From assembly GCA_035400705.1 (NCBI GenBank), contig DAOMZV010000007.1:1-34129 (forward strand): a stretch of 34,129 bases of DNA, written 5' to 3'. A program made the position numbers and the translations under genes. The stretch is from GWC2-40-17 sp035400705 (GTDB lineage: Bacteria > Patescibacteriota > Patescibacteriia > Magasanikbacterales > UBA10003). Shown here one piece after another: positions 12,448 through 19,569 of this stretch. The notes beneath the pieces were generated by a model that made no database searches, was not told where the DNA came from, and worked only from the letters and a program-made list of their open reading frames with translations. Each line of letters opens with the position of its first letter. Positions within the stretch are counted from its first letter, which is position 1.

Positions 12448-13443
12448 TTATTTTCTGGTTTTGCCGTGAAAGGCTTTGTAGATGTCTCTTAGGCCTTTAT
12501 TGGTTACATGAGTGTAAATTTGGGTAGTAGTGATAGAGGAGTGTCCTAACATAGCTTGGACGCTTCTAATATCAGCTCCATTATTTAACAAATCGGTGGC
12601 AAAACTATGGCGCATCACATGGGGTGTGATTTTTTTGGTAATACCAGCCGCACGAGCGTATCTTTCCATCAGCCGTTGAATGCTGCGCGGAGTTAGACCA
12701 TTGGCCATTATTTTATCAGATTTTCCGATTTTAATCAAGACCGAGCCAGCTTTTTCTCTGGCTTCATTTTTTTCTCGCCCCTTTTCTGCCCTGTCTAAAG
12801 GAATAAATAAGAAAGGATTGAGATCAGAGCGTCCCTCTAAATATTTTTTCAGCCAAAATTTAGCTTGATTATTCAAAAAAACTACCCGAACTTTACTGCC
12901 TTTACCGCGGACAGAAAATTCATCCTTATTTAAATTAACATCAGTTATTTTTAAATTAGCCAATTCGGAAACGCGCAAACCAGTGCTGAACAATAATTCT
13001 AATAAGGCCTTATCCCGAAGTTTAATCGCTTCACTGTTTTTATCAGAGGTCTTTTTTTGGAGTGGAGCTTCCAAAAGCCTTTCTAAATCACCCCCATCCA
13101 AAAAGGCAATTTGGCGATCGGGCATTTTCGCTAGCTCAATTTTTTCTGGCGCTAAAGTTTTAATATCTCTTTTAGATAAATATTTTAATAAAGAACGAAG
13201 AGCGATTAGGTGATAATTTTGGGTTGAGGTTTTAATTTCCGAACCATTTTTTTCTTTTTGACGATGTAGCCACAGACGAAATTGACGAACTGTATCCTGG
13301 GTAATTTCGTTGGGCTGAGTAATTTTAGTTTGTTCAATAAAACGTCGCAAATAAAAATCGTAGTTACGCACTGTTTTAGGCGAACGATTTTTTTCTATTT
13401 CCAAATATTCTAAGAATTGTCTTAAAGCATCAGCGATGGTCAT
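12448..13443 (-). CDS. Tyrosine recombinase, XerC/XerD family
   Basis: The protein has 331 residues from ATG 13443; an upstream GTG (13464) precedes the promoter and is rejected. The N-terminal SAM-like DNA-binding domain begins 'ADALRQFLEYLEIEKNRSPKTVRNY'. The catalytic domain carries Arg157 ('TGLRVSEL'), the beta-hairpin Lys in 'GKGSKVR', His275 and Arg278 ('HVMRHSFATDL'), His301 ('LGHSS') and the nucleophile Tyr310 ('YTHVT'), all intact. An insertion of about 30 charged residues lies between the beta-hairpin and 'LTPRSIQRLMERY', where classical Xer proteins are shorter. The likely role is chromosome-dimer resolution at a dif site, since only one Xer is seen here. It is monocistronic except for the tRNA-Arg that follows. 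Confidence 0.88.
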   Translation of the reverse strand: MTIADALRQFLEYLEIEKNRSPKTVRNYDFYLRRFIEQTKITQPNEITQDTVRQFRLWLHRQKEKNGSEIKTSTQNYHLIALRSLLKYLSKRDIKTLAPEKIELAKMPDRQIAFLDGGDLERLLEAPLQKKTSDKNSEAIKLRDKALLELLFSTGLRVSELANLKITDVNLNKDEFSVRGKGSKVRVVFLNNQAKFWLKKYLEGRSDLNPFLFIPLDRAEKGREKNEAREKAGSVLIKIGKSDKIMANGLTPRSIQRLMERYARAAGITKKITPHVMRHSFATDLLNNGADIRSVQAMLGHSSITTTQIYTHVTNKGLRDIYKAFHGKTRK

Positions 13444-13452
13444 ACTTTTAAT

Positions 13453-13481
13453 ATTATACGACACTTGTCGGGTTTGGGCAA
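13453..13481 (-). promoter_or_regulatory. Promoter of the Xer recombinase gene
   Basis: On the minus strand TTGCCC (13476-13481), 17-nt spacer, perfect TATAAT (13453-13458). ATG 13443 is 9 nt after the -10 box, so the transcript probably starts 0-3 nt before the start codon (leaderless). Confidence 0.65.
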
Positions 13482-13483
13482 TT

Positions 13484-13510
13484 AAAAACCCCGGTTTGAC
13501 GGGGGTGTTT
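13484..13510 (-). terminator. Terminator of the SET-domain gene
   Basis: On the minus strand a CACCCCC arm, a short loop, and CCGGGGTTTTTAA: a GC-rich stem of about 5-6 bp plus five T. It begins 3 nt after the stop of the SET gene and ends just upstream of the Xer promoter. Confidence 0.75.
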
Positions 13511-13512
13511 AA

Positions 13513-13878
13513 TTAGATATCAAAGTAAGTTTCGTCATCGGGTTTGCCATTATAATTTACCGTGATTTCTGTATTGGCCGGAATATCTTTAACTGCAAAG
13601 TAAGTAATTGTTTTTTTCCTGAAATCAAATTTATAATTGGCATTGGAATGATAGGAGTGATTATATAATAACCCATAACCTAAGGGGAGAGCACCCTCAT
13701 CCCAGTTTTTGCCCCAGCAGTAGTAATACTTTTTTAACATGGTTTTTTCTATCGGGTTGGTTTCCTTTTTGGGTAAATATAAAATCGGGCAAATTTCTAT
13801 AACTTCATTTTTTTTAATTTTGGTTTTGGAAAACATTCCACGCCCCTTGCCTCTGACTGATCGATAATATAGATTCAT
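13513..13878 (-). CDS. Small SET-domain protein (putative protein lysine methyltransferase)
   Basis: The protein has 121 residues, about the minimal SET domain. It shows 'VRGKGRGMFSKTKIKKNEVI' (SAM-binding GxG region), 'GLLYNHSYHSNANYKF' (the N-H-S...N pseudoknot motif that binds SAM) and 'DIPANTEITVNYNGKPDD' (the final Tyr motif). There are no pre- or post-SET Cys clusters. Members in bacteria methylate lysines of ribosomal or DNA-binding proteins in some cases; the substrate here cannot be inferred. Its gene lies between the gyrA terminator and the Xer gene and appears monocistronic. A possible promoter on the minus strand, TTGTTT (13906-13911), 17-nt spacer, TATAAA (13883-13888), overlaps the gyrA terminator and ends 4 nt before ATG, again suggesting a leaderless mRNA. 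Confidence 0.8.
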   Translation of the reverse strand: MNLYYRSVRGKGRGMFSKTKIKKNEVIEICPILYLPKKETNPIEKTMLKKYYYCWGKNWDEGALPLGYGLLYNHSYHSNANYKFDFRKKTITYFAVKDIPANTEITVNYNGKPDDETYFDI

Positions 13879-13893
13879 AAAATTTATAAATTT

Positions 13894-13924
13894 AAAACGG
13901 AGCTAAAACAACCCGCTCCGTTTT
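13894..13924 (-). terminator. Terminator of the gyrA operon
   Basis: AAAACGGAGC (13894-13903) and GCTCCGTTTT (13915-13924) form a perfect 10-bp stem with an 11-nt loop, 9 nt past the gyrA stop codon. On the minus strand the outer T run continues into AAATTT. Confidence 0.8.
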
Positions 13925-13933
13925 AAAAAATGA

Positions 13934-16426
13934 TTAAACTAAAGTTACGCTAGCTACTTTATCGTTAGCTTCTTTAAATCTCATCAATCTAACGCCCTGC
14001 GTAGCGCGTCCGGAAACCGAGACTGTGCCAAAAGGTAAACGAATAATTTGTCCCTTCGTTGACATAATCATCAAGTCCCTTTCATCTTTGGAATTAACTA
14101 CGTAAGCCCCAATAATTTTTCCGGTTTTTTTGGTGATTTTGGCTGTTTTAATACCAGATCCACCACGTCCTTGCAAACGATATTGGCTAAGTGGGGTGCG
14201 TTTGCCTAAACCTTCTTCGGAAATAATAAATAATTGAAAGGACTTATCTAATTTAGGATCAATGATATCCATGCCAACAATTTTATCGCTGCCTTTTAAC
14301 CTCATACCCCGAACGCCGGCTGCGTTGCGCCCCATTGCTCTAATTAATTTTTCTTTAAATCTGATGGATTGGCCACCGGAAGTAATTAACATTATTTCAT
14401 CAGCTCCAGTAGATGGTTTGACCCACATTAAGGTGTCGCTGCCTTTTAGTTTTAAAGCAATTAAACCCGAACGGCGCACATTGGCAAAATCTTTAATATC
14501 TACTTTTTTTGTAATGCCATCTCTAGTTACCATTACTAAATATTTAAATTCGCTTAAATCAGTTAAAGATAAAACAGCGGATATTTTTTCTTCTGGGGCT
14601 AGTTGTAAGAAATTAACAATAGCCTGTCCCTTAGAGGTGCGGGAACCCTGTGGAACTTCATGAGCTTTTAATTGGAAGACGCGTCCTTTGGTGGTGAAGA
14701 AAAGTAAGTCAGCATGGGTAGTGGTAGAGAAGAGATGTTCGACCACGTCTTCTTCTTTGGTGGTAACACCAATTACACCTTTGCCGCCGCGATGTTGAGT
14801 TTTAAAGGTGTCTGGTGGTAATCGTTTGATATAACCATCCTGAGTGATCATCACGATAGTGTCTTCGTTAGGAATCAAATCCTCGGTGGAAAAATCTTTA
14901 ACTCCGTGGGCCACAATTTGGGTGCGACGTTCATCGCCAAATTTTTCTTTTAGATCTATTACTTCTTTTTTGACAATGGCTTGGATTTTTTTAGTTGAGG
15001 CCAAAATAGCTTGTAATTCTTTAATTAAAGCCAATTTTTCTTTTAACTCATCTTCAATTTTCTGTCTTTCTAGGTTGGCCAATTGTTGCAGTTTCATTTC
15101 CAAAATGGCGTTGGCTTGGATTTCTGTCAGTTTAAATTTGCTCATCAAGTTGGTGCGAGCCGCTTCTTTATCTTTGGATTGTTTAATTGTTTTGATGACA
15201 GCATCAATGTTGTCTAGGGCAATTTTTAAACCTTTTAAAATGTGAGCACGTTCCTCGGCTTTTTTTAAATAGTATTCGGTCCGGCGACGCACAACATTTT
15301 TTCGGTGTTTAATATATTCTTCTAAAATGGTTTTTAAATTCAACACTCGAGGTTGGATACCGTCAATTAAAGCCAGCATGTTGAAATTAAAAGTGTCTTG
15401 TAATTGGGTAAGATTAAATAATTGATTGAGGATTTTTTTAGGATAAGAATCTTTCTTTAATTCTATAACGATCCGAACGCCTTCTTTGTTGGATTCGTCA
15501 CGCAAATCTTTGATACCCTCAATCTTTTTTTCGTGAACTAAATTGGCAATTTTTTCTACCAAAGTGGCTTTATTAACTTGATAGGGGATTTCATTAACAA
15601 CAATTTTAAATTGACCAGCCTTGTCCTCTACAATTTCAGTTTTACCTCGCATAACCACCCGGCCACGACCAGTGGCGTAAGCTTGGGCAATCTCTTTTTT
15701 ATCATAAATAATACCGCCGGTAGGAAAATCTGGACCTTTAACAAACTCAGTTAATTCTTCAGTATCGGCTTCGGGATGGTCAATTAAATGGATAATACCA
15801 TCACATAATTCAGTTAAGTTATGGGGTGGTATATTAGTGGCCATACCTACCGCAATACCCATGGAGCCATTAAGTAATAAGTTAGGAAGTTTGGCTGGTA
15901 AAACTTGTGGTTCTAAATGAGTACCGTCGTAGTTAGGGTAAAAATCAACCGTATCTGATTCAATATCAAAAAGCATTTCTTCGGCGATTTTAGATAGTTT
16001 GGCTTCGGTGTAACGATAAGCAGCGGCAGAATCACCATCCATAGAACCAAAGTTACCTTGGCCATGAACTAGAGGATAACGCAAAGAAAAATCTTGAGCC
16101 AAACGTACCATGGAATCATAAACCGCACTGTCACCATGAGGATGATACAAACTCAAAACATTACCTACGATAGTAGCAGATTTGCGGAATTTAGCTCCGG
16201 AACGCAAGCCTGATTCCCACATCGCATAAAGAATACGGCGATGAACCGGTTTTAGACCGTCACGCACATCTGGTAGGGCGCGAGAAATAATAACCGACAT
16301 GGCGTAGTTAATGTAGGATTCTTGGACTTCATTGATAATTGGCTGCACGACAATTTTTCCTGGATTTTGTAGAGGATCGATAGTGGGCAACTTATCCATG
16401 TTCTTGGGATCTTTAGATCTTGGCAT
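13934..16426 (-). CDS. gyrA: DNA gyrase subunit A
   Basis: The protein has 830 residues, normal for GyrA. Breakage-reunion domain: 'RALPDVRDGLKPVHRRIL', the quinolone-determining region 'YHPHGDSAVYDSMVRLAQ' with Ser100 and Asp104 (E. coli Ser83/Asp87 equivalents, the susceptible-type residues), and catalytic Tyr139 in 'AAAYRYTE'. The coiled-coil region (about 365-500) and a six-bladed C-terminal beta-pinwheel follow, with repeats such as 'GYIKRLPPDTF' and 'GRVFQLKAHEVP'. The GyrA box reads QHRGGKG (544-550) where QRRGGKG is usual; it is still GyrA rather than ParC, which lacks the box. It removes positive supercoils with GyrB. It starts 2 nt after the stop of a small membrane protein gene, and both begin with 'MPRSK', a possible duplicated 5' end. 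Confidence 0.95.
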   Translation of the reverse strand: MPRSKDPKNMDKLPTIDPLQNPGKIVVQPIINEVQESYINYAMSVIISRALPDVRDGLKPVHRRILYAMWESGLRSGAKFRKSATIVGNVLSLYHPHGDSAVYDSMVRLAQDFSLRYPLVHGQGNFGSMDGDSAAAYRYTEAKLSKIAEEMLFDIESDTVDFYPNYDGTHLEPQVLPAKLPNLLLNGSMGIAVGMATNIPPHNLTELCDGIIHLIDHPEADTEELTEFVKGPDFPTGGIIYDKKEIAQAYATGRGRVVMRGKTEIVEDKAGQFKIVVNEIPYQVNKATLVEKIANLVHEKKIEGIKDLRDESNKEGVRIVIELKKDSYPKKILNQLFNLTQLQDTFNFNMLALIDGIQPRVLNLKTILEEYIKHRKNVVRRRTEYYLKKAEERAHILKGLKIALDNIDAVIKTIKQSKDKEAARTNLMSKFKLTEIQANAILEMKLQQLANLERQKIEDELKEKLALIKELQAILASTKKIQAIVKKEVIDLKEKFGDERRTQIVAHGVKDFSTEDLIPNEDTIVMITQDGYIKRLPPDTFKTQHRGGKGVIGVTTKEEDVVEHLFSTTTHADLLFFTTKGRVFQLKAHEVPQGSRTSKGQAIVNFLQLAPEEKISAVLSLTDLSEFKYLVMVTRDGITKKVDIKDFANVRRSGLIALKLKGSDTLMWVKPSTGADEIMLITSGGQSIRFKEKLIRAMGRNAAGVRGMRLKGSDKIVGMDIIDPKLDKSFQLFIISEEGLGKRTPLSQYRLQGRGGSGIKTAKITKKTGKIIGAYVVNSKDERDLMIMSTKGQIIRLPFGTVSVSGRATQGVRLMRFKEANDKVASVTLV

Positions 16427-16428
16427 AA

Positions 16429-16872
16429 TTATTTTTTCTCAATTTTGTTTTTTAATTCTTCAATTTGTTGTGTGGTTAGAGTAGTGGAAGTGGTGCTAGA
16501 AGCAAGAGCAGAAGTGACGGCCAGACTTTTTAATTCTTGTCCTAAGAATTTTTTTAGATCACTTGTTTTAGTTTGTTGTTCAGCGATAATTGTTGAAAAT
16601 TCGTTGATAGTATTAGAAAATAATTCTTTTTCTAAATTGGCAGTGGAATTTTTTATTTTTAATTGTTGGGGTAAATAATAAAACCAAGAAGCTAAAATTG
16701 TAACCATAACAATCGCTACACCACCCCACATCCAAAGCTGCTTTTGTCTGTTATCCAGAGTTGATTTAAAAACAGAATTTTTTTTATTGCTAGATCGTTT
16801 TTCTATTTCTTCCACTGAGATAGTTTTTTCAAACATGACGGGAATTTTTTTTGTTTTTTTAGAACGTGGCAT
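16429..16872 (-). CDS. Small bitopic membrane protein of unknown function in the gyrA operon
   Basis: The protein has 147 residues. A basic and charged cytoplasmic N-terminus (about 45 residues, beginning 'MPRSKKTKK') precedes one transmembrane helix (about 47-66, 'LWMWGGVAIVMVTILASWFY'), then a mostly helical outer segment with Gln, Lys and Glu, a low-complexity Ser/Thr stretch ('ASSTTSTTLTTQQ') and a short charged C-terminal helix. No domain is recognised. It lies 4 nt after the beta-lactamase-fold gene and 2 nt before gyrA, so it is co-transcribed with both. The resemblance of its first five residues to those of GyrA is probably a local duplication or chance. The function is unknown. Confidence 0.65.
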   Translation of the reverse strand: MPRSKKTKKIPVMFEKTISVEEIEKRSSNKKNSVFKSTLDNRQKQLWMWGGVAIVMVTILASWFYYLPQQLKIKNSTANLEKELFSNTINEFSTIIAEQQTKTSDLKKFLGQELKSLAVTSALASSTTSTTLTTQQIEELKNKIEKK

Positions 16873-16876
16873 ATTT

Positions 16877-17512
16877 TTAAGCCTTATTTAAAAGAACTAA
16901 TTTAGTTTCTTCTTGTGGTAAATCTCTTTTAACTATTTTTAGTTTAGGCAGCCATTCGCCGTCTTTTTGACCTAATAATTTAGCAAATTTATCCACTGGT
17001 TCGTAACCATCATTTTTATTCGGCAAAGAAAAAGAATGGGGGATAACTACTCGTGGTTCAATTTGTCCAACTAAATTATTGGCTTCGTCAGCAGATAAAA
17101 CATTTTTTCCACCCACCGGCAGCAAAACAATATCCACTAAACCAAGTTTGTCTATCATTTCATCAGTTAATTTTCCTTGGAAAGCCCCTAAAAAGGTTAA
17201 AGACATCAGTTCTGTTTCAAAATGAAAGATGAGTTGGGGTTTGTCTTTTTCATTTTCAGTTGGAACCTGAAAGGCATAAACCATAACACCTTGGATTTCA
17301 TATTCACCCGGAGTAGAAATAATAAATGGTTCGCCAGAAAGAGTGATGGTATTTTCTTTGCCATTGGTTAATAAAACCAAGTCGCTTTTTAAATTACGTG
17401 GTAAATCAGACTTAGGTAAATTATAAGGATTGATAAGAATAGAAACCTCTTCTTTGAGTGGAGTTTTGGTTTCTATTTTAAAAGCGGATTGACCGAGCCA
17501 GGAAATATGCAT
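16877..17512 (-). CDS. Metallo-beta-lactamase-fold protein (COG2220-like) with lost metal-binding motif
   Basis: The protein has 211 residues from ATG 17512; a longer frame to 17599 starts upstream of the promoter and is rejected. Fold landmarks are 'MHISWLGQSAFKIET', 'LINPYN', 'FIISTPGEYEIQGVMVYAF', 'LLPVGG', and 'ADEANNLVGQIEPRVVIPHS' (His159). In active relatives the stretch after 'SDLVL' reads T-H-x-H-x-D-H; here it is 'LTNGKENT' (49-55), with every metal ligand replaced, and the later 'LGD..H' is 'LGAFQG'. The protein should therefore bind no dinuclear zinc and is probably a structural or regulatory pseudoenzyme. It is first in the operon with the small membrane protein and gyrA. A role linked to DNA topology or envelope is only a guess from position. 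Confidence 0.7.
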   Translation of the reverse strand: MHISWLGQSAFKIETKTPLKEEVSILINPYNLPKSDLPRNLKSDLVLLTNGKENTITLSGEPFIISTPGEYEIQGVMVYAFQVPTENEKDKPQLIFHFETELMSLTFLGAFQGKLTDEMIDKLGLVDIVLLPVGGKNVLSADEANNLVGQIEPRVVIPHSFSLPNKNDGYEPVDKFAKLLGQKDGEWLPKLKIVKRDLPQEETKLVLLNKA

Positions 17513-17540
17513 ATGAAAAAATATATAAAAATGTATCTCT

Positions 17541-17569
17541 ATTATACTAAAATTAAGCAGACGGCGCAA
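17541..17569 (-). promoter_or_regulatory. Promoter of the gyrA operon
   Basis: On the minus strand TTGCGC (17564-17569), 17-nt spacer, perfect TATAAT (17541-17546). The start would be near 17534, a leader of about 22 nt to ATG 17512. It decides the start of the first gene. It is divergent from the promoter at 17593-17621. Confidence 0.7.
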
Positions 17570-17592
17570 GTATTTTAAGGTGAATAAAAAGC

Positions 17593-17621
17593 TTGACAAA
17601 AGACCAATAATTGACGAAAAT
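17593..17621 (+). promoter_or_regulatory. Promoter of the orphan gene at 17681
   Basis: TTGACA (17593-17598), 17-nt spacer, GAAAAT (17616-17621). The -35 box is perfect, the -10 box weak. A second TTGACG (17611-17616) has no good -10 partner at normal spacing. The -35 boxes of this and the gyrA-operon promoter are 23 bp apart. Confidence 0.4.
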
Positions 17622-17680
17622 TGAAGTTCAGGTGTTCTTTAAAACTAGGCTTTTTTCTTAGAGTTATAAGGGGTTAATTA

Positions 17681-18148
17681 ATGTCTACAGCCTCAAACCA
17701 TTTGGTTTCTTTACAAATTCCGTTGTTTTTTGAAGGAAAATGTTTTGGGTTGAATCGTGATCCTCAAAATGGTCAGCCGTTGATTTTTTTCATTGGTGAT
17801 AATTTTAAAAGATGGTTTCTTAGTAAGAAAGAAGAAGCCTTCGGACAAGAAAAAATTTCTTTGAGTCATTGCTATATAAAGCACATTAAAGATTTGACAC
17901 CAGATCCGTCGAGAAAAGAAATCCCTTTGTCTATTCTATGGGAGTTGATTTTCCGACAAGGCCAAGGACAGTCGGGTGTTCTATTAGCTAATTGTCGATT
18001 TAATTTTTTTTCGGTTCGCGATATTTCAGGCATTGTCCGAGAAGTCCGTGTCCAATGGTGTATGAACGGTTGGCGAATTTTAGCCGATGAAGTGGGGACT
18101 TACCAGGACGCACCCTGCCGTGTTTTTTCAGCAGAAAAAAAGCCCTAG
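17681..18148 (+). CDS. Hypothetical protein, 155 residues, soluble
   Basis: ATG 17681 follows a Shine-Dalgarno-like AAGGGG (17668-17673) with 7-nt spacing. The product has no signal peptide or membrane helix and is a mixed alpha/beta protein with many aromatic residues. Recognisable stretches are 'LFFEGKCFGLNRDPQNGQP', 'WELIFRQGQGQSGVLLANC' and 'VREVRVQWCMNGWRILADE'. No known family is recognised. It is monocistronic with its own promoter and a terminator 8 nt after its stop, and is flanked by housekeeping operons, so it looks like an independently acquired or lineage-specific gene. Four cysteines (20, 64, 105, 125) plus one near the C-terminus show no metal-site spacing. Confidence 0.6.
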   Translation: MSTASNHLVSLQIPLFFEGKCFGLNRDPQNGQPLIFFIGDNFKRWFLSKKEEAFGQEKISLSHCYIKHIKDLTPDPSRKEIPLSILWELIFRQGQGQSGVLLANCRFNFFSVRDISGIVREVRVQWCMNGWRILADEVGTYQDAPCRVFSAEKKP

Positions 18149-18155
18149 AACCAAC

Positions 18156-18207
18156 AAACCCGCATTTTATTTTAATCTAACAGTTAAAATTGAAGGCGGG
18201 TTTTTTT
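18156..18207 (+). terminator. Terminator of the orphan gene
   Basis: AAACCCGC (18156-18163) pairs with GCGGGTTT (18196-18203), with an inner AT stem ATTTTAA/TTAAAAT, and the T run extends from 18201 to 18207. It lies between the orphan gene and the S1 promoter. Confidence 0.75.
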
Positions 18208-18212
18208 ATATC

Positions 18213-18241
18213 TTGACTCCCAAGTCAAACCTTGTTATACT
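18213..18241 (+). promoter_or_regulatory. Promoter of the S1-domain protein gene
   Basis: TTGACT (18213-18218), 17-nt spacer, TATACT (18236-18241); start near 18248. The -35 box is one arm of an inverted repeat, TTGACT-CCCA-AGTCAA (18213-18228), so a repressor could bind over it. It drives a leader of about 160 nt. Confidence 0.75.
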
Positions 18242-18259
18242 GTATTTATCTTAATTAAA

Positions 18260-18397
18260 CCCCGAGAAAAGGGGGCTGAAATTATCTTAAAATGGCTAAT
18301 TTAAGGGAAAAACCCCTGCCAAGATAGTTCGGCTAATTCTTTCTTTTGGAAAGAGTTGAAAAACTCTTTTTATTGTTCTATTGGCATAAGCTAATAG
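18260..18397 (+). promoter_or_regulatory. Structured mRNA leader of the S1-domain protein gene (candidate attenuator)
   Basis: Several nested stems are visible. CCCC (18260-18263) pairs with GGGG (about 18271-18274). GCTGAA (18275-18280) pairs with TTCGGC (18328-18333), continued by TATCTT (18283-18288) with AAGATA (18321-18326). Inside are GGC/GCC (18294-18296, 18318-18320) and GGG/CCC (18305-18307, 18313-18315). A terminator-like hairpin AAAGAGTT/AACTCTTT (18350-18357, 18362-18369) with a GAAA loop is followed by T's. An alternative stem TCTTTC/GAAAGA (18338-18343, 18349-18354) is mutually exclusive with it. Finally CTATTGGC/GCTAATAG (18378-18385, 18390-18397) captures the AGGA-like site before ATG 18407. 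No named riboswitch family was recognised. Autoregulation by S1 or a ligand-sensing leader are the two main readings. Confidence 0.6.
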
Positions 18398-18406
18398 GAA
18401 AAAAAT

Positions 18407-19519
18407 ATGTCTACATTAAAAGAAGAAGTTAAAGGAGTGATGGAGGATAAGAAAAATAATAACTTTAAACAGTTGATTGCCGACGCACAGTTTACCAAAG
18501 TGCCTAAAAAAGGTGATTTGGTTAAAGGCGAAGTGTTGTCAGTTAGCCGTTCTTTAGTTCGCATTAACTTCCCTGGTTTTAAAACCGGCGTGGTGCGTGG
18601 CGAAGAATTATATCAGTCTCCGGATTTTTTAAATTTAAAACCTGGTGATGAAGTGGAAGCGACTATTTTAGATTTGGAAACCGAAGATGGAGAAATGGAA
18701 TTGTCTTTCAAAGAGGCTGGAGCCCGTAAATCTTGGGATAATTTAGCCGGTTTGTTGAAAGAAAATAAAGTGGTTCAAGTCAAAATTAAAGATGCTAATC
18801 GTGGTGGTTTGATGGTGATGTTGGATTCTGTGGCTGGTTTTTTACCTGTTTCTCAATTAAATCCGGAACATTATCCACGTGTAGCTGGCGGTGATAAAAA
18901 TAAAATTTTGGAAAAATTAAAATCTTATATTGGTGAAATGTTTAGCGTTAAAGTTTTAGACGCTAATGAAAAAGATGCTAAATTAATTGTGTCAGAAAAA
19001 GCTGCTTGGGAAGATGAGAAAAAGAGCATGCTGAGCTCTTATAAAGTAGGGGATATTGTAGAAGGTACCATTACAGCCTTAACCGATTTTGGTGCTTTTG
19101 TGAAATTTGAAGAAGTAGAAGGTTTAATCCATATTTCCGAAATTGCTTGGCAAAGATTAGATCATCCTCGCGATGTTTTAAAAGTTGGCCAGAAAGTCAA
19201 AGCGGAAATTATTCAAATTGAAGGCGCTAAAATTTTCTTATCTATTAAGAAATTGATTGCCGATCCTTGGACTGATATTGAAAAGCGTTATGCTGTTGGT
19301 CAGAAAGTTTCTGGCACTATCTTAAAAATCAATCCTTTTGGTTTATTTGTGGAATTGGATAAAGATATTCATGGTTTAGCCCATGCTTCCAGTTTGGGAG
19401 AATCTAAAACTGTAAAAGAAGGTGATACTTTAGATTTTGAAATTATCTCTATTGAACCGGCCAAGCATCGTTTAGGTTTAAAACTAGCCGGTACTGCGGA
19501 AACTCCTTCCAAAGAGTAA
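18407..19519 (+). CDS. rpsA: S1 RNA-binding domain protein (30S ribosomal protein S1-like)
   Basis: The protein has 370 residues with four S1 (OB-fold) repeats at about 36-103, 120-198, 213-282 and 297-361. The third is the most canonical ('GDIVEGTITALTDFGAFVKF...GLIHISEIAW'), and the fourth has 'GQKVSGTILKINPFGLFVEL...HGLAHAS'. The first two are more divergent, as in S1, where the N-terminal repeats dock on the ribosome. E. coli S1 has six repeats; four-repeat forms are usual in low-GC bacteria and CPR. The role is likely mRNA binding and translation initiation, which matters in a genome where Shine-Dalgarno sites are scarce. It has its own promoter and a long structured leader. The stop is followed by a hairpin (19530-19554) and ftsH 50 nt later. 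Confidence 0.85.
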   Translation: MSTLKEEVKGVMEDKKNNNFKQLIADAQFTKVPKKGDLVKGEVLSVSRSLVRINFPGFKTGVVRGEELYQSPDFLNLKPGDEVEATILDLETEDGEMELSFKEAGARKSWDNLAGLLKENKVVQVKIKDANRGGLMVMLDSVAGFLPVSQLNPEHYPRVAGGDKNKILEKLKSYIGEMFSVKVLDANEKDAKLIVSEKAAWEDEKKSMLSSYKVGDIVEGTITALTDFGAFVKFEEVEGLIHISEIAWQRLDHPRDVLKVGQKVKAEIIQIEGAKIFLSIKKLIADPWTDIEKRYAVGQKVSGTILKINPFGLFVELDKDIHGLAHASSLGESKTVKEGDTLDFEIISIEPAKHRLGLKLAGTAETPSKE

Positions 19520-19529
19520 TTATTAACTC

Positions 19530-19554
19530 TATCTGAAAAATTAATTTTCAGATA
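19530..19554 (+). other. Hairpin between the S1-domain gene and ftsH
   Basis: TATCTGAAAA (19530-19539) and TTTTCAGATA (19545-19554) are a perfect 10-bp stem with a 5-nt loop. On the plus strand no T-tract follows (CTAAAAAAGC), so it more likely protects the 3' end of the first mRNA or marks a processing site than terminates. No separate ftsH promoter is evident. Confidence 0.45.
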
Positions 19555-19569
19555 CTAAAAAAGCACTTT

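Noticed and set aside
12371..13443. Tyrosine recombinase next to tRNA-Arg as an integrated element with a tRNA attachment site
   Set aside because: The recombinase lies at the tRNA's 5' side, whereas integrases normally abut the 3' end that forms att. No direct repeat of the tRNA 3' end was found nearby, and the protein looks like a housekeeping Xer.
13444..13464. GTG start for the Xer recombinase
   Set aside because: The extra codons overlap the perfect TATAAT box at 13453-13458, which would be upstream of the mRNA start.
17513..17599. Longer N-terminus for the beta-lactamase-fold protein
   Set aside because: The frame crosses the promoter at 17541-17569, and the family starts at 'MHISWLG'.
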